A stretch of DNA of 64,000 nucleotides from Anaerolineales bacterium (GCA_019637805.1 JAHBVB010000001.1:1095875-1159874); one strand, 5' to 3'; counted from the first letter of the stretch, positions 48,997-57,349 are shown. Notes: generated by a model not told the origin, from the sequence alone. A program made the numbers and translations.

Positions 48997-49902
48997 GTGT
49001 TTAACGAAGACTTCTCCCAGCAGAAAAAGGCATCAGCTTCGGTACTGCTTGAAGAGGCGTATGCGGACTTTATCCTGTCTCGGCAAGCCATGTTGTGTCG
49101 CCCTCGGACTGTCCAGTTCTATGAATTTACTTTGAATAAATTTGTGGGCTGGCTGGCAGGGCAGGGAGTGGAGCAGGCTGATGAGATTTCTGCTCGGCAT
49201 GTCAGGGCGTATCTCTCTGATTTGGCTGGGCGCGATTTGACTGATACTTATATCCATAGCCACGCAAGAGCAATCCGCACATTCGTTAGATTCCTCTATG
49301 CTGAGGACTATCACCCAGGTGAGATCAAGTTCCAAATGCCTGCAATTGCCAAGCGGCGTCTCCCTGTGTTGAACTCGGATGAACTACGCAAGGTTGTTTC
49401 GGTATGCAGCAACCCCCGCGATTTGGCTTTAGTGCTCTTGATGGCTGATACGGGTGTCCGGCGGGCAGAGCTCTGTGCGCTCAATTGGGGCGATGTGGAT
49501 ATTTCTAGAGGGACTATTTCAATTCGTGAGGGCAAGGGTGGGAAAGCAAGAACAGTAATCGCTGGCGTGAGAACCAGACGGGCATTGTTGAAATACAGGA
49601 GGCTTGTTGCCTCGGAACCGACCTCCCCTGTGATTCAAACTAAATCTGGCGGCAGGATGACACACGGCGGATTGCGTTCTGCGTTGTTGCGACTTGGAGA
49701 GAAGGCAGGCGTTCACTTGTCTCCACATACTTTGAGGCGCACATTTGCTACGCTCTCTCTTCGAGCAGGGATGAATCCGCTGCATTTGCAAGGATTGCTG
49801 GGGCATGCCTCTCTGGAGATGACCAATCATTATGTGCATATGCTGGATGAGGACTTGCAGGTTGCTCATCGCTCTTTTGGGCCGATAGACAATCATCTAT
49901 AG
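48997..49902 (+). CDS. Tyrosine recombinase / integrase, copy 2
   Basis: 301 aa paralogue of the copy at 36413 with all catalytic residues kept (TGVRRAEL, HTLRR, LLGHAS, TNHYV). An open frame extends upstream into the tRNA fragment, but the GTG at 48997 has the same AAAGGTGG Shine-Dalgarno as copy 1, and the extension is not conserved there. Both copies look active. Confidence 0.94.
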   Translation: MFNEDFSQQKKASASVLLEEAYADFILSRQAMLCRPRTVQFYEFTLNKFVGWLAGQGVEQADEISARHVRAYLSDLAGRDLTDTYIHSHARAIRTFVRFLYAEDYHPGEIKFQMPAIAKRRLPVLNSDELRKVVSVCSNPRDLALVLLMADTGVRRAELCALNWGDVDISRGTISIREGKGGKARTVIAGVRTRRALLKYRRLVASEPTSPVIQTKSGGRMTHGGLRSALLRLGEKAGVHLSPHTLRRTFATLSLRAGMNPLHLQGLLGHASLEMTNHYVHMLDEDLQVAHRSFGPIDNHL

Positions 49903-50011
49903 TCCCCCCTGGAACCTCAAAAAGGGGGCCGCTCACTAAAGGCATACCCGGCTTGTGTGCTGCTCAGACTTTAGTTAATATATCTCAAACGGTTGTCGGA
50001 GGGATAGGTTT

Positions 50012-50299
50012 ATGACAAGGCGTGAGAAGAAATGCTGCATCTGTGACAAGCGCATCACAGCTCAATTCTGGGTATGCAAGGACTGTGAAAAACAACACGG
50101 CTTAGCCGATGCTTCCTCTGGAAAGCAGAAAAGACCTTCAGAATGGCCAGAGTGGGCTAGGGATTTGTATAACCAAGCCCAGAGAGAATACTATAGGGTG
50201 CACACAAAAGGGGAAGGCGCAGCCTTTCAGTACGATGATGAAACCGGTGGTCTTGCCAATGCCGATCCACTCGATGAGTTTGACGATTCGGAAGGATAA
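50012..50299 (+). CDS. Small zinc-ribbon protein of the module, copy 2
   Basis: 95 aa counterpart of the protein at 37429, with CCICDKRITAQFWVCKDC and the same acidic tail. GGAGGGA lies upstream of the ATG. The 110 bp between integrase stop and this gene is also conserved between modules. Confidence 0.85.
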   Translation: MTRREKKCCICDKRITAQFWVCKDCEKQHGLADASSGKQKRPSEWPEWARDLYNQAQREYYRVHTKGEGAAFQYDDETGGLANADPLDEFDDSEG

Positions 50300-50370
50300 G
50301 CGGAATGCTTGGCTGCATAAGAGAGAGATTAAAATTGCGCTTGCTACGGGTAATTATTGACCAGTAAAAG

Positions 50371-50694
50371 TGCCTACGAGTAATAGATTTTCAACTGTAG
50401 TAGGTAAGAGGGACACAAAGTGATTAACTTATTTGTGACTGCAAGCAGTCTAAGACAACTAGTAAGAAGTACCAACAAGTCTTTCTCTTTCAACTGTGAG
50501 AAGAAGTATTTTACAGATGAATTAATCGTCTTCAGGGTGCCTTTTGGGCACCCCCATACGCAGCGGTTCATTCGAACCGCCTGTGTATGGCTAAATATTC
50601 TTTTTTATAACCTAGTTGGCTAATAGTAGCAAAATCTTGATTTCAACCTCATAAGTAAGTAGGTATTGATTGCTTCACAGCTTGTTACCTACTT
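50371..50694 (+). ncRNA. Candidate structured RNA of the module, copy 2
   Basis: Lies in a 552 bp gene-free stretch (50300-50851). Stems matching copy 1: TGCCTAC (50371) with GTAGGTA (50400), where a G-C pair of copy 1 has become A-T; GGGTGCC (50535) with GGCACCC (50547); CCATACGC (50554) with GTGTATGG (50583), A-T changed to G-T wobble, enclosing GCGGTTC/GAACCGC; AAGTAGGTA (50657) with TACCTACTT (50686), where copy 1 has a wobble. Loops differ more than stems. Confidence 0.6.
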
Positions 50695-50851
50695 TTCCCT
50701 ATACAACTTTTCGATCGACAATCTGTCTTTTTAGGCCTCGATGACCGAAGCGGGGTTTGTTACGTCTTATTTCAGGACAAGCTCATTGGTGAGGAGTAAT
50801 CAAAGAGGGGGTTCGTGTCTTTTATTGAACGCTAGAACAAGGAGGAGTTTT

Positions 50852-51337
50852 ATGCAAGAGATGACCAATAACACGATCATTAGGAAACGCTTTTGGGACA
50901 AGGTTCAAATTGGCGAAGAGAATCAATGCTGGAACTGGACAGGAGGTCGGCAATCAAAGGGTTACGGTTCTTTTGGGATTGGCAATGGAAAGACTGCTTT
51001 ATCGCATCGGGTAGCTTATCAACTGACGAAAGGTGCTATTCCTGATGGCCTTTTGGTCAGGCATCGGTGTGATAATCAGCTATGTTGCAATCCAGAGCAT
51101 CTGGAGTTGGGCACTGTTGCTGATAATAATCGAGATGCAGTGGAACGCGGGAGGACTGCGACAGGTGAACGCAATGGAAGAGCGAAATTGACACAAGAAC
51201 AAGTGCTGGAGATACGCAAGTTGCATAAGGCCAAGCGGAAGAGGATCCGTGAGCTGGCCAGATTGTATAAAATGCATCCCAACTCAATTTCAAATATTCT
51301 CAAGGGTCGTTACTGGAACTTCCCTGAGGTTCAGTAA
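50852..51337 (+). CDS. HNH endonuclease with C-terminal HTH, copy 2
   Basis: 161 aa, same architecture as copy 1 (CWNWTGGRQSKGYGSFGI, LLVRHRCDNQLCCNPEHLE, C-terminal HTH) but only about 70% identical by eye, clearly more diverged than the integrase pair. The ATG at 50852 has GGAGGAG 5 nt upstream and aligns with copy 1; the longer open frame from 50741 is not used in copy 1. Confidence 0.92.
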   Translation: MQEMTNNTIIRKRFWDKVQIGEENQCWNWTGGRQSKGYGSFGIGNGKTALSHRVAYQLTKGAIPDGLLVRHRCDNQLCCNPEHLELGTVADNNRDAVERGRTATGERNGRAKLTQEQVLEIRKLHKAKRKRIRELARLYKMHPNSISNILKGRYWNFPEVQ

Positions 51338-51447
51338 CGCTACGTTTCCTTGGTTCTTAGTTGACTTGCGCATAAACTCTCATTAATAAACTTGTCGTAT
51401 GCTCACTTTTTATCCATGGATACGGTCTTTAGGTGGGAGCACGGAGC

Positions 51448-51476
51448 TTGTCAATAGGATAGTGGCTATATATAAT
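51448..51476 (+). promoter_or_regulatory. Sigma-70 promoter upstream of the exopolysaccharide region
   Basis: TTGTCA (51448-51453), 17 bp spacer, TATAAT (51471-51476), about 85 nt before the next gene. The rest of 51338-51560 shows no gene and no third tRNA fragment. Confidence 0.75.
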
Positions 51477-51560
51477 GCACTCAGTCTTCTTGCTATCGGG
51501 CGGATAAGTGAACCCACTCATAAAACTGCAAGATAATGAATTTCTACTTAGGAGTCTGAC

Positions 51561-52487
51561 TTGTCCATAGATTGGCTGTTTGTTTTGCTTGCGGCAGGCC
51601 TTTTACCGGTTCTGTTGTTTTTAGCTTTGGTGTTTTTGGTATTGGGCTATTCAGGCCGGTTGGGATGGGTGATTGTTAGAGAGGTACACAGGCGCAGCGC
51701 AGTAGTCACTGGTTATCTGTGTTTGATCTTGGCTATTGTGACTGTAAGTGGGCTGATGGCGCTCTTTCCATTAATGGAGGAGAGTCAAGAGCTAGCAATG
51801 TCACAAGTACCCAGTGACACCCCTATAATAGCTCCCACGGAACCGATAATCGTTAATACCCCCACTGTAACTCTTGACCCATTAAGTTTGGTGTTGGGAA
51901 CTTCAGTGGATTTGCTTTCTACATCTGCTGTTGATGTGACGCCTACGCCCACGCAGATGTCGTTGGATGCCAGTAGGGAATGCGGCTTAGAGTTCAACCC
52001 CCCTTGTACCTATACATTGCGAGGGGAGACGAGTGTGCTTGCCGTTGCTCGTTCAGTTACTGGACAGGATGCGCTGGCGGCAGAATATGCTGGCCTGATC
52101 CGGACTTTGTTGCGGGATAACTATGGCTACATTGGACCTTTGACTGCTCAAATGAGGGTACCCGACTTGGCGATACCCCTGGATGTTGAATTTTTTAGGT
52201 TCCATTTTTCTGACGCGGGATGGGATGTTTGTCTTGAGCCGCCAACTGTGGTGCCCTGCCTGTATCAGGTTGAAGATGACTTTGTGGTGCTTGATCAGGA
52301 ACGCGCCTACCAAGCGATTGCTTTTGAATTGTTCCCAAGAGTCAGCAATGCAGCAAAATGCATCCGTGAAGCAAACACCTATTTACACAAAGGCGGAAAC
52401 GTCTACGTTCCTATAGAGATACAACCCGGTATTACACTGATTATTCCGGATATTTCTGCGCCTGGGCGGGAGAGCTGCCGGAACTAG
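51561..52487 (+). CDS. Membrane-anchored extracytoplasmic protein, unknown function
   Basis: 308 aa. Two N-terminal transmembrane helices (about 5-28 and 48-70), a Thr/Pro-rich linker (~75-135), then an outer domain with several cysteines (ECGLEFNPPCTYTL, WDVCLEPPTVVPCLYQ, AKCIRE). Near 145-175 TLRGETSVLAVARSVTG faintly recalls a LysM-type repeat but I would not assign it. TTG start with AGGAG 7 nt upstream. It could be a cell-surface component linked to the polysaccharide locus. Confidence 0.7.
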   Translation: MSIDWLFVLLAAGLLPVLLFLALVFLVLGYSGRLGWVIVREVHRRSAVVTGYLCLILAIVTVSGLMALFPLMEESQELAMSQVPSDTPIIAPTEPIIVNTPTVTLDPLSLVLGTSVDLLSTSAVDVTPTPTQMSLDASRECGLEFNPPCTYTLRGETSVLAVARSVTGQDALAAEYAGLIRTLLRDNYGYIGPLTAQMRVPDLAIPLDVEFFRFHFSDAGWDVCLEPPTVVPCLYQVEDDFVVLDQERAYQAIAFELFPRVSNAAKCIREANTYLHKGGNVYVPIEIQPGITLIIPDISAPGRESCRN

Positions 52488-52526
52488 ACTGTATTGCTGT
52501 TTTTCTGCTAGAGTTCAAAGCCAGCC

Positions 52527-52555
52527 TTGCAAGCATAGAAGGTTGGTTTTATACT
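52527..52555 (+). promoter_or_regulatory. Promoter of the small-protein/NusG-paralogue unit
   Basis: TTGCAA (52527-52532), 17 bp spacer, TATACT (52550-52555), 80 nt before the small gene at 52636. Confidence 0.65.
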
Positions 52556-52635
52556 AGCCAAACGCTCCTGCCAGAGGTGGAAAATTCCCGGGGGTATCTC
52601 AAGTCTATTCATCTTGAACTAAATAGGGGTAGCCG

Positions 52636-52854
52636 ATGGCCGGTGCATCACACTCCCAAGGGGGCATACTCAAGGAAAGTGAACTTGAATTTCTTGACAT
52701 TGACCGGATCAGGATTATTGACGAAGCCTTGCAGTCGATCGGAACCTTTGGCGAAGTACGCTTGATCGTTGATAAGAATCGGCTGCGGTTTATTGTGTGC
52801 CAAACCAGCTTTGATGCTCTGGAGCTAAAGCCAGGGCAGATAAAAAAGGTTTGA
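52636..52854 (+). CDS. Small conserved-looking protein before NusG paralogue
   Basis: 72 aa, soluble; ESELEFLDIDRIRIIDEALQ and GEVRLIVDKNRLRFIVC suggest a small alpha/beta fold. I do not recognise the family. It ends 7 bp before the NusG-like gene and shares its promoter, so it probably works with it or in the same regulation. Confidence 0.7.
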   Translation: MAGASHSQGGILKESELEFLDIDRIRIIDEALQSIGTFGEVRLIVDKNRLRFIVCQTSFDALELKPGQIKKV

Positions 52855-52861
52855 TAAAAGC

Positions 52862-53365
52862 ATGGCCGCTCAATGGTATGTCTTAAGGAGCGCTGCACAC
52901 AAAGAGAACATTCTCTATAAGCAGTTAGTCTCCAGGCGGGTTGAGAGCTTCCTCCCTAGGCTAAGAGTAAAACCCGTAAACCCACGGGCTGCCAAGTGGA
53001 GGCCGCTTTTCCCGAATTATCTGTTTGTAAGAATTGATCTGCAGGAAACTGGGAGTTCTTTCTTTGATTATCTGCCTTTTTCTCAGGGGTTGGTGGAGTT
53101 GGGTGGGGAAGCCGCGGTAGTAACTAGTTTGGCGATTCAATCAATACGGGATTCTTTAGACGAAATCAATGCAAAGGGTGGATTGGAATTCAACCGTTTG
53201 GCGCCTGGTGATACGGTACAAGTTACAGAAGGCCCATTCCGCGGATACCACGGTATTTTTGATATGAAGTTGAGTGGTGCAGAGCGTGTCCTGATTTTGC
53301 TGAATATATCTCGTGGAAAACAGATACGCACCGAGCTGCCGGCGGGAGCAGTGCGCAAGAAATAA
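52862..53365 (+). CDS. NusG paralogue (RfaH/UpxY-type antiterminator)
   Basis: 167 aa. NGN domain: QWYVLRSAAHKENILYKQL, FLPRLRVKP, PLFPNYLFVRIDLQ; then a KOW domain: LAPGDTVQVTEGPFRGYHGIF and the closing RGKQIRTELPAG. Two-domain NusG proteins encoded at the head of polysaccharide loci are specialised factors that let RNA polymerase read long operons. An ops-like site lies 0.7 kb on, in the leader of the next operon, which supports this role. It lacks the genome context of housekeeping nusG (no secE or rplK). Confidence 0.9.
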   Translation: MAAQWYVLRSAAHKENILYKQLVSRRVESFLPRLRVKPVNPRAAKWRPLFPNYLFVRIDLQETGSSFFDYLPFSQGLVELGGEAAVVTSLAIQSIRDSLDEINAKGGLEFNRLAPGDTVQVTEGPFRGYHGIFDMKLSGAERVLILLNISRGKQIRTELPAGAVRKK

Positions 53366-53473
53366 GAGCGTAACTCGCTATTTGTCCGGTTTTTCACCGG
53401 CCTGTTTCCGACTTGTTGGCTAACTCTTGTTTTTGTTGACTAGTTGCCTTTATAGTGAATGTGCTGTTTGTGG

Positions 53474-53533
53474 TTGCGAATTACCCCCTCTAATTCGCAA
53501 TCAGCCCCGGCCTCATTTTGAGGCCGGGTTTTT
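53474..53533 (+). terminator. Double hairpin with intrinsic terminator
   Basis: TTGCGAATTA/TAATTCGCAA (53474-53500, 10 bp perfect stem) is followed after 5 nt by CCCGGCCTCA/TGAGGCCGGG (53506-53528) and TTTTTG. The second is a standard terminator for the NusG-paralogue unit and also overlaps the end of the convergent phosphatase gene. Confidence 0.85.
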
Positions 53534-54007
53534 GTTTCCATTGCCTGCTTCTAACCAGCTGGCAATGGTGGGCAGACCCCTGATTAGTAGATCTTTAATC
53601 TCATTAGCTGTGCGTTCGAACCGTTGCAAGGACTGCCCGATGGGGTCTTCTATATCGAATTCTTCACCAATCAGTTCTGACAGCTGATAAACACAATCCC
53701 GCTTTTCTGGGAATTCTATTTGGAGTGCTTCTTTATGCCCGCTCTCCATGGTAAGGATGAGATCTGCCTCTGCGATGAGCGCGGCAGACACGATCCTCGA
53801 GCGATGCTGGCTGATGTTGATATTGCGAGCCTGCATGGCGTTAAGGCTGCCGGCTGCAGCCGGCAGCCCTGGTTGCCCCCAGGTGCCGGCGCTTTCGATG
53901 TGCCAATTGGATGCAAAGGATTTTGATACCGCCAATTCTTTTAAGAAGCCTTCGGCCATGGGAGAGCGGCAGATGTTGGCGGTGCAGATTAGAAGAATGC
54001 GCTTCAT
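53513..54007 (-). CDS. Low-molecular-weight protein tyrosine phosphatase
   Basis: 164 aa. P-loop CTANICRS at 8-15 (Cys-x5-Arg) and the general acid Asp in IEDPIGQSLQRF near 127. In exopolysaccharide loci such Wzb-type enzymes dephosphorylate a Wzc-type tyrosine kinase to control chain export. It is transcribed against the locus; its stop lies inside the terminator hairpin of the facing gene. Confidence 0.93.
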   Translation of the reverse strand: MKRILLICTANICRSPMAEGFLKELAVSKSFASNWHIESAGTWGQPGLPAAAGSLNAMQARNINISQHRSRIVSAALIAEADLILTMESGHKEALQIEFPEKRDCVYQLSELIGEEFDIEDPIGQSLQRFERTANEIKDLLIRGLPTIASWLEAGNGNKNPASK

Positions 54008-54017
54008 TCAGGTTACC

Positions 54018-54045
54018 TTGCCATATTGAAAGCAAGTAGTATACT
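54018..54045 (+). promoter_or_regulatory. Promoter of the exopolysaccharide operon
   Basis: TTGCCA (54018-54023), 16 bp spacer, TATACT (54040-54045). The box sits in the palindrome AGTATACT, so it can also serve the divergent phosphatase gene. Confidence 0.65.
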
Positions 54046-54298
54046 TTGTAAGCTACTAAGTTAGAGGTGGGAAATCCCAGCGCGGTAGCAGCAAAACAAC
54101 CCTAACCGAATAGGCAAACAGCAATCCGCGAGGGGATTCGTTGGACGACTTGTCTTAGCTGATTCCGCTTGCTCTGCTGCTTGGAGCTAAGTGCGATTGC
54201 CTGTCTCAAACAGCCCCGTGTATGTCGGAAGGGCGGAGCCTGCTTGGTTAGGTTAGTTACGGGATACGGATGAGAGTCTATTGGCGATAGGGGCCAAG
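54046..54298 (+). promoter_or_regulatory. Long structured leader with ops-like element
   Basis: About 245 nt of untranslated leader. GCGGTAGC at 54082-54089 equals the core of the ops pause element (GGCGGTAGCNT) used by RfaH-type factors. Further on CTTAGCT (54154-54160) pairs with AGCTAAG (54185-54191), and AATCC/GGATT forms a small hairpin near 54123-54137. No open frame is convincing. I infer it is the loading site for the NusG paralogue. Confidence 0.6.
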
Positions 54299-55741
54299 AT
54301 GGTAGCTGTAAGACGGAAGAAAACATCGAAAACAGCAAGATCCTCGTTTGAAGCAAACATTCAAAATGCGGCCATCCCGCGCCTTTCCGGCAATTACAGG
54401 AGGCGGATGTGGCTGCTTATGTTTGCTGCGGACTTGCTGGGTTTTCTACTTACTGTGGGGGCTGTGTTGCTGATTAACCAGATTGTGCCGCTGTTCAGGC
54501 CAGATTTGGATGATTTGAAATATTTGGTGGTGGTGGTGCTTTGTTGGGGCTTCTTGGTTACCAGCCGGCTGTACCCTGGAGTGGGTGTTAACCCGGCGGA
54601 TGAAATAAAACTAGTGACCCAGTCTGTCAGTTTGGGCATATTGATTGGGCTAGCCATATTCACTGCGTTTGATGTTGGTTGGGTGGCCAATGGCCTTGCC
54701 TTTGGACTTGGCTGGGCGGGCACAATATTGTCTGTGGTGCTTTGCCGCTGGGTGATTAAGATTTTTGCCACCCAGATGAATGTGTGGGGAGAGCCTGTGA
54801 TTGTAGTGAGTAAGGGTCCTGCTGCAGAGGAGTTGGCGGATTATTTTCTCAAGCGCAGACGACTGGGGCTGGTTCCCGTGAGAATTATGGCAGATTTGGC
54901 TATGCTAGGTGGCCTCCAGGAAGATCACTATCTCAAAAAGAAAATTTATACGGCAGTTGTTGGCCATCTGCCAGCTTTCAACCTGGATGCCTCCACGGTG
55001 AGGAAGCTCTCTGCAATGTTTAAAAATGTCATATTTATTTCCAGCGATTTGTTTATAGGCACTTCGGTTCAAATCCGAGACTTGGAAGGCTTGCTGGGCT
55101 TTGAAGCAAGCAGGAATATTTTAACCCAAAGCGAGCTTGTTATAAAACGCCTAATGGATGTTGTCCTCGTGGTGGTTTCAAGCGTCGTTACGATGCCAAT
55201 CTGTATTGTTGTTGCGTTATTGATTCGACTAGAGGGGCATGGCCCCATCTTCTATATGCAGGAACGGATTGGCTTGAATGGACAGAAGTTTAAGATATTT
55301 AAGTTCCGCACAATGGTATCAGATGCTGAGCGACAATTGCAGGACTATTTGAAAAACAACGCAGATGCACGACGTGAATGGAGAGAAAGTCAGAAATTGC
55401 GGCGGGACCCTAGGATCACGCGAATAGGCAGGTGGCTGCGTAAATGGAGCTTAGATGAGTTGCCCCAAGTGTTGAATGTTTTAAAGGGGGAAATGAGTTT
55501 GGTAGGCCCGCGGCCAATGTTAGAGAATCAAGTCTCAGTTTATGGGACCAGAATTAAGATGTACATTACTATGCGTCCAGGGCTTTCAGGGATGTGGCAA
55601 GTCTCCGGAAGAAATAAAACCACTTTTGAGGAGCGCGCTGATTTCGATAGCTATTATGTTACGCATTGGTCTATCTGGCTAGATTTATATATATTGTTGA
55701 GAACGATTTGGGTCGTTGCGCGGAGGGATGGAGTATATTAA
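54299..55741 (+). CDS. Priming undecaprenyl-phosphate sugar phosphotransferase
   Basis: 480 aa from ATG 54299, which has AGGGG 6 nt upstream (TTG 54281 is an alternative). Four N-terminal transmembrane helices, a soluble middle domain, one more membrane segment (DVVLVVVSSVVTMPICIVVA), and the catalytic PglC/WbaP domain: GHGPIFYMQERIGLNGQKF, FKFRTMVSDAE, LRKWSLDELPQVLNVLKGEM, LVGPRPM and RPGLSGMWQVSGRN. Transfers the first sugar phosphate to the lipid carrier. First structural gene of the locus. Confidence 0.95.
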   Translation: MVAVRRKKTSKTARSSFEANIQNAAIPRLSGNYRRRMWLLMFAADLLGFLLTVGAVLLINQIVPLFRPDLDDLKYLVVVVLCWGFLVTSRLYPGVGVNPADEIKLVTQSVSLGILIGLAIFTAFDVGWVANGLAFGLGWAGTILSVVLCRWVIKIFATQMNVWGEPVIVVSKGPAAEELADYFLKRRRLGLVPVRIMADLAMLGGLQEDHYLKKKIYTAVVGHLPAFNLDASTVRKLSAMFKNVIFISSDLFIGTSVQIRDLEGLLGFEASRNILTQSELVIKRLMDVVLVVVSSVVTMPICIVVALLIRLEGHGPIFYMQERIGLNGQKFKIFKFRTMVSDAERQLQDYLKNNADARREWRESQKLRRDPRITRIGRWLRKWSLDELPQVLNVLKGEMSLVGPRPMLENQVSVYGTRIKMYITMRPGLSGMWQVSGRNKTTFEERADFDSYYVTHWSIWLDLYILLRTIWVVARRDGVY

Positions 55742-55797
55742 TTCCTTGGCTCCTGTAGAATTATCAAACAATATCGAGGCTTTAGTTTTCTGGAGGT

Positions 55798-56523
55798 ATG
55801 CAACAATTGAACATCCGCTACGGTGTCTTCGAAAATGAATGGGAAGAATATCCAGGATATATACAGGATTTGGTGTGCGCATCTGAAGCGAAGAAAATCT
55901 GTGATATAGGCGGAGGAGCAAATCCATTATTAGATATTGAATTCGTTGTGTCTCGTGAATTGGAATATACAGTGCTTGATATTTCCAAGGAGGAACTTGA
56001 TAAAGCGGACAGAAGGTATAACAAATTATGCAAGGATATACAAGAAGAACCGTTCCTCTCTAAAGAGAAATACGATTTGGTTATTAGTAGAATGGTCGCT
56101 GAGCATGTAAGAAGCGGGCACACTTTCCATAAAAATGTTTTCTCTATACTTAACTCAGGTGGCTTAGCTGTTCATTTCTTTCCCACTTTATGGGCTCTTC
56201 CGTTTCTGGTTAACAAATTGCTTCCTGATGATTTTTCCTCTGTCTTACTCAATCTGTTTGCCCCACGGAATCGCATACAGAATGCAAAATTCCCTGCTTA
56301 TTACGATTTGTGCTTTGGGCCTACTTCTAAAATGCTAAAGGAGTTTAGTGCTTTGGATTATGAGGTGGTTGAATTTTGTGGATACTTTGGAAACAACTAT
56401 TGGCGGCGAGTGCCGATATTAAATAGTGCTCATCAAGCCTTTTCGCGGTTTTTGTTTAGATTCCCCAATCCCCATCTTACAAGCTACTCCCGCGTTACGT
56501 TGCGGAAACCATTTTCCTCTTGA
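55798..56523 (+). CDS. Class I SAM-dependent methyltransferase
   Basis: 241 aa. KKICDIGGGANPLLD is the SAM-binding motif I near 32-46, YTVLDISKEELDKA motif II, and YDLVISRMVAEHVRSG motif IV. Probably modifies a sugar or glycolipid of the repeat unit. GGAGG lies only 1-2 nt before ATG 55798, so the TTG at 55807 could be the start; both give the same domain. Confidence 0.85.
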   Translation: MQQLNIRYGVFENEWEEYPGYIQDLVCASEAKKICDIGGGANPLLDIEFVVSRELEYTVLDISKEELDKADRRYNKLCKDIQEEPFLSKEKYDLVISRMVAEHVRSGHTFHKNVFSILNSGGLAVHFFPTLWALPFLVNKLLPDDFSSVLLNLFAPRNRIQNAKFPAYYDLCFGPTSKMLKEFSALDYEVVEFCGYFGNNYWRRVPILNSAHQAFSRFLFRFPNPHLTSYSRVTLRKPFSS

Positions 56524-56551
56524 ATGTATTGCATTTGAAATCTCACCCTAA

Positions 56552-57349
56552 ATGCGCCCAGTTACCACTCAATGTTTCATCAAAGTGTCTCATTTTATGG
56601 TAGAGCTTAGAAAAAGACTCTCTCAAGCTTTGGCACATACCGCACTACTTGGCAAATTACTTCGGTGGCCATTATCTCTGCTGCCAGATAATATTTCGTT
56701 GCCAATACTAACTGGCCCGTTACTTGGAACGAAGTGGATACTACATTCAAGCATTTATGCTTGCTGGTTTGGAACTTATGAACACCAAAAGCAGAATTCA
56801 ATTGCAAAGATGGTTGAGCCTGGAACGGTATTTTATGATATCGGAAGTAATGTGGGTTTCTATACATTACTAGCCTCAACTCTGGTAGGAGAACGCGGGA
56901 AGGTATTTTCTTTTGAACCCCTTCCCAGCAATCTATTGTTTCTACACAGACATTTGGCACTCAATTGCACCGAAAATGTGATTGTAGTTGAAGCGGCTGT
57001 GTCTGATGCCAGCGGTCAAGCACGTTTTGCCAATGGACCGCGCGGGGAGATGGCACATATCTCCCCTACAGGATCCTTGCTTGTTCAAACAGTAAGCTTA
57101 GATAACCTCTTTATACAAGGAAGTATTTTGCCGCCTAATTATATAAAGATTGATGCAGAAGGTGCTGAATTGCAGATATTACAGGGATCTCGGATTGTTA
57201 TTGAGCGGACTAGACCGGTCATTTTTTTGGCTACTCATGGCCATCATTTAGCTGCTGCTTGCTTGAAGTACCTCAATGGTTTTGGGTATCAGATTGGGAT
57301 TATCGATGGTTTAGAGAATGAATATATTGCATTCCCAGGTAGAATATGA
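56552..57349 (+). CDS. FkbM family methyltransferase, first
   Basis: 265 aa (or 250 from ATG 56597). FkbM motif I TVFYDIGSNVGFYTLLAS, FSFEPLPSNLLFLHRHLALN, and YIKIDAEGAELQILQGS are present. These enzymes O-methylate sugars or natural products. Overlaps the flippase gene by 4 bp. Neither start has a good Shine-Dalgarno. Confidence 0.9.
   Translation: MRPVTTQCFIKVSHFMVELRKRLSQALAHTALLGKLLRWPLSLLPDNISLPILTGPLLGTKWILHSSIYACWFGTYEHQKQNSIAKMVEPGTVFYDIGSNVGFYTLLASTLVGERGKVFSFEPLPSNLLFLHRHLALNCTENVIVVEAAVSDASGQARFANGPRGEMAHISPTGSLLVQTVSLDNLFIQGSILPPNYIKIDAEGAELQILQGSRIVIERTRPVIFLATHGHHLAAACLKYLNGFGYQIGIIDGLENEYIAFPGRI

Noticed and set aside
50741-50851. Longer start for the second HNH protein
   Set aside because: Copy 1 lacks the extension, and GGAGGAG is correctly spaced from ATG 50852.
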